Shown here: positions 1-4,236 of the stretch, one piece after another | Layout: each line of letters opens with the position of its first letter | Position numbering within the stretch: position 1 is the stretch's first letter | Assembly (NCBI GenBank): GCA_007134405.1 | Contig: SLKW01000311.1 | Coordinates: forward strand, 1-6,721 | Reading direction: 5' to 3' | Origin: Paracoccaceae bacterium | Lineage (GTDB): Bacteria; Pseudomonadota; Alphaproteobacteria; Rhodobacterales; Rhodobacteraceae | Length of the DNA stretch: 6,721 bases | Notes under the pieces: generated by a model | Database searches by the model: none | What the model was told of the DNA's origin: nothing | Seen by the model: the letters and a program-made list of their open reading frames with translations, nothing else | Program-made: the position numbers and the translations under genes

Positions 1-47
1 GATACGAGCTCCGCCTGATCAGATCGGAGTCGAATGGTAATTTCCCC

Positions 48-67
48 GCCCGTGCGCCAGCACGGGC
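48..67. other. Perfect 8-bp hairpin
   Basis: GCCCGTGC (48-55) pairs with GCACGGGC (60-67) around a four-base GCCA loop. No T-run follows on either strand, so it is not a canonical intrinsic terminator. It may be a transcript-end structure for a gene to the left of the window, or a protein site. Confidence 0.5.
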
Positions 68-68
68 A

Positions 69-97
69 GCGCCCGACCGCCCCCCCCGGACGGGCGC
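69..97. other. Long GC hairpin with an all-C loop
   Basis: GCGCCCG (69-75) pairs with CGGGCGC (91-97). After one A-A mismatch, CCG (77-79) pairs with CGG (87-89), leaving a loop of seven C residues (80-86). It lies one base after the preceding hairpin. Downstream on the plus strand is TTCGCTTCC, too poor in T for a confident terminator. Its role is unknown. Confidence 0.45.
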
Positions 98-152
98 TTC
101 GCTTCCGCCCGCTGTCGGTCGCCGCCCGTGCTTCCCGAACTGATCAAGCGGA

Positions 153-163
153 AACCGTATGAC
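153..163 (-). promoter_or_regulatory. Isolated inverted copy of the 11-bp array motif
   Basis: AACCGTATGAC at 153-163 is the exact reverse complement of GTCATACGGTT at 289-299 inside the direct-repeat array. It lies about 100 bp from the array in opposite orientation. An 11-base match is unlikely but not impossible by chance, so its role as a second binding site is only a suggestion. Confidence 0.35.
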
Positions 164-263
164 CCCGGCAAGCGGCTGGCGCGCGCGGCCCCCCGTAGGC
201 GCCGCGCGCTCGATCCGGTCAGAATTCGGCAGTACCCGCCCGAAAGGGCCGTTTCGCCGCCCA

Positions 264-318
264 ACTGCCATACGTTTGTCATACGTTTGTCATACGGTTG
301 CCATACGTCTGCCATACG
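264..318. repeat. Five tandem 11-bp direct repeats, NNTGYCATACG
   Basis: The units are ACTGCCATACG (264-274), TTTGTCATACG (275-285), TTTGTCATACG (286-296), GTTGCCATACG (297-307) and TCTGCCATACG (308-318), with no spacer. Eight of eleven positions are invariant, one alternates C/T, and the first two vary. A degenerate sixth unit, CCCGCCAGCAC, may follow at 319-329. The 11-bp period is not a multiple of three, which argues against coding. It is close to one helical turn, so all units face the same side of the DNA. This suggests a cooperative protein-binding array; the protein is not identifiable from the window. Confidence 0.8.
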
Positions 319-463
319 CCCGCCAGCACCCCAAAACCCAACAGAACAAGGCTCCGCGGCGCCCGCACCGCCAACCCGCGCCGCGACCTGCGCGCGCTGC
401 GAAAAGGTTTCGGTAACCCGCCCCCGCGCAGGTGCCGCATGGGCCGTCCGCGCCCGTATCCGG

Positions 464-495
464 GCAACAAAAAACGCCCCCGCGACGGGGGCGTT
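464..495 (-). terminator. Intrinsic terminator of the 527-1294 gene
   Basis: A 9-bp perfect stem, AACGCCCCC (473-481) with GGGGGCGTT (487-495), encloses a five-base loop. Read on the minus strand, the stem is followed at once by a T-rich run (TTTTTTGTTG), the classic intrinsic terminator form. It begins about 30 bases after the stop codon of the leftward gene. The plus-strand side (CCTGTTTTCG) is also somewhat T-rich, so weak bidirectional action is possible. Confidence 0.9.
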
Positions 496-526
496 CCTGT
501 TTTCGCTACGGCCTCGCCGGTTAGCG

Positions 527-1294
527 TCAGAGACCAAGCATCTGGCGCAACTGGCTTAACGCGGGCTCCAGCGTCTCGGGATCGTCGCGCACGCTCTCCA
601 GGATCGCGCGCGCCGCACTTTCGTCGATCGGCTCCAGGTTCGCGTCCTCGATCGCTTCCATCGCACGCTCGAAATCGAACCCTTCGACCGTAAAGACCCC
701 TTCCGCCTCGGCCTCCGCCAGCGCCGGATCGGCCGGGCCGGGCTCGGCCAGCGGGTCCGCCTCGGGCTCGGTCGCTTCCATCTGTTCCTGAAGCGACTGC
801 TCCGCCTCACCCACGGCCGCATCAGCCTCCGCCGCGGCCTCGTCGCCCGTGGCCAGCGCTTCCTCGATCGCCCGCTGCGCAGCCTCCTCGGCCTCGGCCG
901 CAGCGTCTTCCTGCTGCTCGAGAATCTCGGCAATGGCGGCTTCCGCGGCCTCGGCGGCGGCATCGGCCTCGTCGCGTGCCTGATCGATGACGCTGCCCGG
1001 CTCGTCGGTGGGCGAGATCACGCTGGCATCGTCGTCTTCCGGCGCGGTGAAGGCCCCATCGTCCGGCGCATCCTCCAGCGGCGCTTCCTCGGCAGGAGCC
1101 TCGTCGAGCGGCGCGTCCTGGGGCGGCACATCTTCCGCCGGCGCCTCATCGAGCGGCGCGGGCTCTTCAGGCGGGGCGGTTTCGGGCGCGGTGACCGGTT
1201 CGGGCGGCGGCGGAGGTGTGGCTTCCTCTTGAATGAGCCAGAATCCGATCAGCGCCACGACGACGATCACAATGATTATCAGGGCTTTTTTCAT
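527..1294 (-). CDS. Membrane-anchored acidic Pro/Ala/Glu-rich protein, unknown function
   Basis: I do not recognise this 255-residue protein. Residues 1-3 (MKK) and a hydrophobic stretch at about 4-21 form a single N-terminal membrane anchor or uncleaved signal; no obvious cleavage site follows, so the rest probably lies in the periplasm. Residues 25-80 are Pro/Glu-rich, with a run of five prolines at 27-31. The phrase APLDEAPAE occurs twice, 15 residues apart (46-54, 61-69), echoed by APLEDAP at 71-77. Residues 100-175 are Ala/Glu-rich and probably helical or coiled coil. The last 55 residues (200-255) are less repetitive and look like a small folded helical domain. There is no cysteine. The ATG at 1294 is preceded by a weak GGA Shine-Dalgarno, and a strong terminator follows the stop. 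The frame is supported by the coherent membrane anchor and domain layout. A spacer or envelope-tethering role is a guess. Confidence 0.82.
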   Translation of the reverse strand: MKKALIIIVIVVVALIGFWLIQEEATPPPPPEPVTAPETAPPEEPAPLDEAPAEDVPPQDAPLDEAPAEEAPLEDAPDDGAFTAPEDDDASVISPTDEPGSVIDQARDEADAAAEAAEAAIAEILEQQEDAAAEAEEAAQRAIEEALATGDEAAAEADAAVGEAEQSLQEQMEATEPEADPLAEPGPADPALAEAEAEGVFTVEGFDFERAMEAIEDANLEPIDESAARAILESVRDDPETLEPALSQLRQMLGL

Positions 1295-1500
1295 GCCGGT
1301 ATCCGTCTGTTCGTTTTGCGGACATTAAGCCAAGTGGGGGGGTGAACGCAATCGGAGCGGGCAATAAAGATTTCGCAATCGCAGAAAAACCGGCGTGAAG
1401 AGAATGCTCGAGGTCGCGGTGGCGGACATCAGAATCGCTTGTCTCCGTTCGCGATGCGGTTTAATTTCCGGTCGCTTGAACCCATAGAAGGAAGACAACC
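1295..1500. other. Divergent intergenic region upstream of infC
   Basis: This 206-bp gap lies between two divergent genes and must carry a start signal for each. For the leftward gene I see no convincing -10/-35 pair. For infC there is a weak candidate near 1439-1465. No long hairpin or riboswitch-like fold is apparent by eye. There is a run of seven G residues near 1336-1342. Confidence 0.5.
1439..1465 (+). promoter_or_regulatory. Possible infC promoter
   Basis: TTGTCT (1439-1444) resembles a -35 box (4 of 6) and TTTAAT (1460-1465) resembles a -10 box (5 of 6). The spacer is only 15 bases, below the preferred 17. Transcription would start near 1472 and leave a leader of about 30 bases before the AUC codon. 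This is a weak call. Confidence 0.3.
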
Positions 1501-1503
1501 ATC
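1487..1503 (+). promoter_or_regulatory. infC: Shine-Dalgarno and rare AUC start of infC
   Basis: GAAGGAAG (1487-1494) is a good Shine-Dalgarno sequence, with AAGGA ending eight bases before ATC at 1501-1503. An in-frame TGA stands at 1477-1479, and no ATG, GTG or TTG occurs in frame between it and M46 at 1636. The start therefore has to be the AUC. In E. coli infC starts with AUU, and IF-3 rejects such codons, so it limits its own synthesis; the same feedback is expected here. Confidence 0.88.
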
Positions 1504-2040
1504 GCTCGCAGACCGCACCACGCCCCGCCCAGCCGCGATACCGGCCCGCGGGTCAACGACAAGATCCGTGCGCCCGAAATCCGACTGATCGGCGCGGAAG
1601 GTGAAAACCTCGGGGTCGTCTCGCCCGCCCGCGGCATGCAATATGCCGAGGAAGCCGGGCTCGACCTGGTCGAAATCTCGCCGAACGCGACGCCGCCGGT
1701 CTGCAAGATCATGGACTTCGGCAAGTTCAAGTATGAACAGCAAAAGCGGGAATCCGAGGCGCGCAAGAAGCAGAAGACCATCGAGGTCAAGGAAATCAAG
1801 TTCCGCCCCGGCACCGACACGCATGACTACGACGTGAAGATGCGCTCGGTGAAGAAGTTCCTCGAAGAAGGCGACAAGGTGAAGGTCACCCTGCGCTTCC
1901 GCGGTCGCGAGATGGCGCATCAGGAACTGGGTCTGGAGCTTCTGCAGCGCGTGGCCGCCGACGTGACCGAGATCGGCAAGGTCGAGAACATGCCGAAACT
2001 CGAAGGCCGGCAAATGGTCATGATGATCGGGCCGCGCTGA
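1501..2040 (+). CDS. infC: Translation initiation factor IF-3
   Basis: IF-3 binds the 30S subunit, keeps it apart from 50S, and checks the start codon and initiator tRNA. The product from the AUC at 1501 has 179 residues, the usual family length. A short basic N-terminus (ARRPHHAPP) leads into the N-terminal domain (about 17-85), which opens with [15 protein letters not shown]. The family signature [14 protein letters not shown] is at 69-82. A charged linker helix (about 79-95) joins the C-terminal 30S-binding domain (about 93-179), with [14 protein letters not shown] and a carboxyl end of [11 protein letters not shown]. Beginning at the first ATG (1636) would remove 45 residues, most of the N-terminal domain, so that start is rejected. 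The gene stands alone and ends at an intrinsic terminator. Family identity is certain; the AUC start follows from the sequence and from precedent. Confidence 0.97.
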   Translation: MARRPHHAPPSRDTGPRVNDKIRAPEIRLIGAEGENLGVVSPARGMQYAEEAGLDLVEISPNATPPVCKIMDFGKFKYEQQKRESEARKKQKTIEVKEIKFRPGTDTHDYDVKMRSVKKFLEEGDKVKVTLRFRGREMAHQELGLELLQRVAADVTEIGKVENMPKLEGRQMVMMIGPR

Positions 2041-2061
2041 ACCGACAGGATACGTTCGGGG

Positions 2062-2090
2062 CCGGCGCAGGTTTGCGCCGGTTTCTCTTT
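2062..2090 (+). terminator. Intrinsic terminator of infC
   Basis: CCGGCGCA (2062-2069) pairs perfectly with TGCGCCGG (2074-2081) around a GGTT loop, followed by TTTCTCTTT (2082-2090). It begins 21 bases after the infC stop. The converging leftward gene ends at 2119; on that strand the hairpin is not followed by a T-run, so termination there is less certain. Confidence 0.85.
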
Positions 2091-2118
2091 GTGCGGTCAG
2101 GATGCAGCGGAGGCGCCG

Positions 2119-3153
2119 TCAGCCCCCGTTGCTGCTGTCGCTTCCCGGCCGTCGGTACCGGTAAAGCGCGGCCTCTGCCTCCAGCACGTCGGCAAGGCAG
2201 GCATCGTGATCGCGCATCTGCGAAATCATTGCCCGCCGCCCGCGCGCATCATGCGTCTGCAACATGCGGCGCAACACGCTCGACCGGCCGCGCGGCGTGT
2301 TCAGGAACCGGTCTTGCGACACCAGCGCCTCGACGGGGCTGCCCAGCGTCAGAAGCGCGTTGTGGCTGGCCAGAGCCAGGTACCCGGCGCTGAGGCAGGC
2401 AGCGCGCGAATCCGTACAATATTTCGCGCAGACCGCATCGATCGGTGCGCCGATCGCGGATCCGGCCAGCCAGTCCTCCAGCTGTGCCCGATCCAGGGTG
2501 CTGTCGAGAAACGCGCGTTGGGGGCTGTCGGCGGCGACATGGTCGAGCAATTCCGCGCGGCGGGCGTCATCGGCGCTGCGCCAGAGCAGGTAAATCAGTT
2601 CGGGGTCGATCTCGGCCGGATCGATCTCGCGCAGGCCGGAATGCTCGCGTGCGGCCAGGATCACCATCGCCTCGCGCGCGGCGCGGGGCTCGTTCAGCTC
2701 CGCGAAGGTCGCGATGAGTTCGGGACCGGCACTGGGCGTCACCAAGGATAGCCAGGCTTTGCCCAGTGGATGATCGTCAAGCGCGCGCAGCCAACTCCGC
2801 CCCGACAGCCCCCCCGGCTGGCGCAAGAGCGCGAGCCGGTCCGCGCGCGGCAGATGGGCAAGCCAGGGCCCCTGATGCGCCGGTGTCTTGTCGATCCGCC
2901 CAAGCAATAGCTGCGCGGCCTTGTTGCCGTCGCCCGCGAGCGCAGCAAAGGCGGAAAGCGCGTATTCCTCGTCGTTCTGGAGCCAGCGATCGAGAGCGGA
3001 CTGGAAATCCGGGGATTCCGCACCGACGAGCAATTCATCGGCTTCCGCCGAGATCGCGCTTGCCAGAAAGAGGGCCAAGCAGCAGGCCGCCACCGCGAGC
3101 CGCCTGAGCGCGTCGCGCAAGCATCGGATTTTCGTGAAAAACTCGACGGTCAT
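2119..3153 (-). CDS. Secreted hypothetical protein with four cysteines, Sel1-like start
   Basis: No family is recognised with confidence. From the ATG at 3153 the protein has 344 residues: a basic n-region, a hydrophobic core at about 19-32, and signal-peptidase sites after A33 or A36 (ISA|EADE). This indicates export to the periplasm. Residues about 60-85 (ending AALAGDGNKAAQLLLGRI) resemble one Sel1/TPR-type helical pair; the rest is predicted helical by composition. The mature part has exactly four cysteines, at 242, 246, 253 and 319, three of them clustered. The C-terminus is short, basic, then Ser/Gly-rich. A GTG at 3180 would add nine residues, but AAGGG just before the ATG and the better signal peptide favour the ATG. 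It lies 121 bases downstream of the DsbA-like gene on the same strand, with no clear terminator or promoter between, so co-transcription and DsbA-dependent folding are plausible inferences. Confidence 0.82.
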   Translation of the reverse strand: MTVEFFTKIRCLRDALRRLAVAACCLALFLASAISAEADELLVGAESPDFQSALDRWLQNDEEYALSAFAALAGDGNKAAQLLLGRIDKTPAHQGPWLAHLPRADRLALLRQPGGLSGRSWLRALDDHPLGKAWLSLVTPSAGPELIATFAELNEPRAAREAMVILAAREHSGLREIDPAEIDPELIYLLWRSADDARRAELLDHVAADSPQRAFLDSTLDRAQLEDWLAGSAIGAPIDAVCAKYCTDSRAACLSAGYLALASHNALLTLGSPVEALVSQDRFLNTPRGRSSVLRRMLQTHDARGRRAMISQMRDHDACLADVLEAEAALYRYRRPGSDSSNGG

Positions 3154-3274
3154 CGCACCCTTGACGCTCTTCCTGCCCACCCGGCGGCATTACACCGTGG
3201 CATCTTGCGAAATCCGCGATATGCGGCGCAAGCGGAAAAGCGCCGATCCTGAGCTTATTATTTCGGGTCTGGTT

Positions 3275-4060
3275 TCAGTCGCGCAGGCTGGCCGCGACGC
3301 CGTGCAGGTCATCGGCCGGCACGAAGCCGCGGATCAGTTCGGCGTTCTCGGGCCCGCCCAGGATGAAGCTGGGCGTGCCGTTGATCTGCAGGCGCTGCGC
3401 CAGCGCCCGGTTCTCGGCAAGCACCGCGGTCACCTCGTCGGCGGCCATGCGCTCCATCACCTCGTCCGGGTCGATCCCCAAGTCCGCGACCATGTCGGCG
3501 ATGGCGCTTTCCGATACGTCGCTTTCCAGCGCCAGGAGCCGTTCGTGCACTTCGGCATAGGCTGCGTCGCCGCCCAATTCCAGCACCGCGACCGCCAGCC
3601 GCGAGGACAATTCGGATTGCGGGCCGAGGATCGGGAATTCCTTGACCACGAAGCGGATATTCCCGTCGGTCTCGACGAAATCCATGACATGGTCGAAGGC
3701 CCGGCGGCAGAAACCGCAGCGGTAATCGACGAACTCCACCAGCGTCAGGTCGCCATCGGGGTTGCCGCCGACCCAGGAATACCCGTCCTCGAAAATGTCC
3801 TCGGCGTTGATCTCGATCAGTGCGCCGTCCATGTCCGCCTGCGCGACCGCGTTGCGCCGCTCGTACTCGGCCACCGCCTCGAACAGCACTTCGGGGTGTT
3901 CCAGCAGATAGGCGCGGATCTCGGAGCGCAGCGCTTCGCGCTCGTCGTCGCTGTAGCCGGTCTCCGCCGCGGCCGGTGACGCCAGCGCCAAGGTTGCGGC
4001 CACGACCGGGGCCGCCAGGAACGGCGCGAAAGAGGCCAGGGCGCGGGACGGACGGAACAT
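3275..4060 (-). CDS. Periplasmic DsbA/ScsC-family thiol-disulfide oxidoreductase
   Basis: This 261-residue protein belongs to the thioredoxin-fold DsbA family, which forms or reshuffles disulfides in exported proteins. It begins with a signal peptide (about 1-32; hydrophobic 13-28, cleavage after SPAAA before ETG). Residues about 36-72 form a helical segment around LRSEIRAYLLEHPEVLFEA. It resembles the N-terminal segment of ScsC/Com1-type proteins, which mediates oligomerisation in some members. The active site is CGFC at 115-118 in the context FVDYRCGFC, and the cis-proline loop is INGTPSFILG with P230. A helical insertion lies between (about 150-222). The only cysteines are the catalytic pair. 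AAGGAG stands five bases before the ATG. It is divergent from mrcA and upstream of a secreted four-cysteine protein. Whether it acts as oxidase or isomerase cannot be decided; no DsbB partner is in view. Confidence 0.93.
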   Translation of the reverse strand: MFRPSRALASFAPFLAAPVVAATLALASPAAAETGYSDDEREALRSEIRAYLLEHPEVLFEAVAEYERRNAVAQADMDGALIEINAEDIFEDGYSWVGGNPDGDLTLVEFVDYRCGFCRRAFDHVMDFVETDGNIRFVVKEFPILGPQSELSSRLAVAVLELGGDAAYAEVHERLLALESDVSESAIADMVADLGIDPDEVMERMAADEVTAVLAENRALAQRLQINGTPSFILGGPENAELIRGFVPADDLHGVAASLRD

Positions 4061-4065
4061 GGTAA

Positions 4066-4071
4066 CTCCTT
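4066..4071 (-). promoter_or_regulatory. Ribosome binding site of the DsbA-family gene
   Basis: AAGGAG on the minus strand stands five bases before the ATG at 4060. It is a strong site that fixes this start and gives an intact signal peptide. Confidence 0.85.
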
Positions 4072-4180
4072 GCGATGCCGGTCTTGCCGCTTGTGCGATG
4101 GCGGGCGGGCCAGATCAAGGGCGCCGTTCGCGGCTGACCGCTTCGTGATGCCGGGCCGCGCTTTCGACGTCCGGTCGCTT

Positions 4181-4209
4181 TTGACCCAAGCCCTGCAAGC
4201 GCGTATAGA
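4181..4209 (+). promoter_or_regulatory. Sigma-70 type promoter of mrcA
   Basis: TTGACC (4181-4186, 5 of 6 to consensus) and TATAGA (4204-4209, 5 of 6) are separated by exactly 17 bases. Transcription would begin near 4215-4217, leaving a leader of about 20 bases that holds only the ribosome binding site. This is the clearest promoter in the window and suggests steady housekeeping expression. Confidence 0.8.
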
Positions 4210-4220
4210 GCGGGCTTGTG

Positions 4221-4226
4221 AAGGAG
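4221..4226 (+). promoter_or_regulatory. Ribosome binding site of mrcA
   Basis: AAGGAG ends ten bases before the GTG at 4237, slightly wide but acceptable. An in-frame TGA at 4219-4221 rules out any earlier start, and later GTG or ATG codons would cut into the membrane anchor. Confidence 0.8.
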
Positions 4227-4236
4227 CCCCGTCACC

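Larger units (their letters stand above)
1..463. other. Gene-free region with hairpins and an 11-bp repeat array
   Basis: No open frame here looks like a protein. The longest, on the minus strand at 19-537, runs antisense through the repeats and the terminator and is Arg/Gly/Ala-rich without a recognisable domain. What is present: two adjacent hairpins (48-67, 69-97), a GC palindrome (arms 181-188 and 202-209), a short GCCC-GAAA-GGGC stem-loop (238-249), and five 11-bp direct repeats (264-318) with one inverted outlier at 153-163. I see no clear tRNA, and no promoter good enough to call. The gene to the left of the window is not visible, so it is unknown whether this is a promoter region, a downstream region, or both. 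Confidence 0.6.

Noticed and set aside
1..40. tRNA 3' end or other RNA gene at the left edge
   Set aside because: There is a small imperfect stem (CTCCG with CGGAG) and a CTGATCAG palindrome, but no T-arm consensus and no CCA-type acceptor end.
264..318. CRISPR array
   Set aside because: The units are 11 bp with no unique spacers; there are no 25-40 bp repeats and no cas genes.
19..537. 172-residue minus-strand open frame across the repeat region
   Set aside because: It runs through the array and the terminator and overlaps the end of the 527-1294 gene. Its composition (Arg, Gly, Ala) is that of a non-coding frame in GC-rich DNA, with no domain.
987..1232. Plus-strand Ser/Gly/Ala-rich open frame
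   Set aside because: It is the antisense shadow of the Pro/Glu/Asp-rich linker of the leftward gene. Low-complexity coding strands routinely give such antisense frames.
1429..2013. 194-residue minus-strand open frame antisense to infC
   Set aside because: It is fully opposite a certain gene and rich in His/Leu/Ala, typical of the mirrored frame.
1636..2040. infC starting at the first ATG (134 residues)
   Set aside because: It would delete most of the conserved N-terminal domain, which is clearly encoded upstream in the same frame after a good Shine-Dalgarno.
3154..3180. GTG start at 3180 for the secreted hypothetical protein
   Set aside because: It has no good Shine-Dalgarno and only adds nine residues ahead of an already long signal-peptide n-region. 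The ATG at 3153 with AAGGG upstream fits better, though GTG is not excluded.
3154..3274. Terminator or promoter between the DsbA-family gene and the secreted protein gene
   Set aside because: Only short imperfect GC pairings without a T-run and poor -10/-35 matches are seen, so neither is supported.
2888..3979. 363-residue plus-strand open frame
   Set aside because: It is antisense to both the secreted protein gene and the DsbA-family gene and crosses the gap between them. Both minus-strand genes have signal peptides and one has a catalytic motif.
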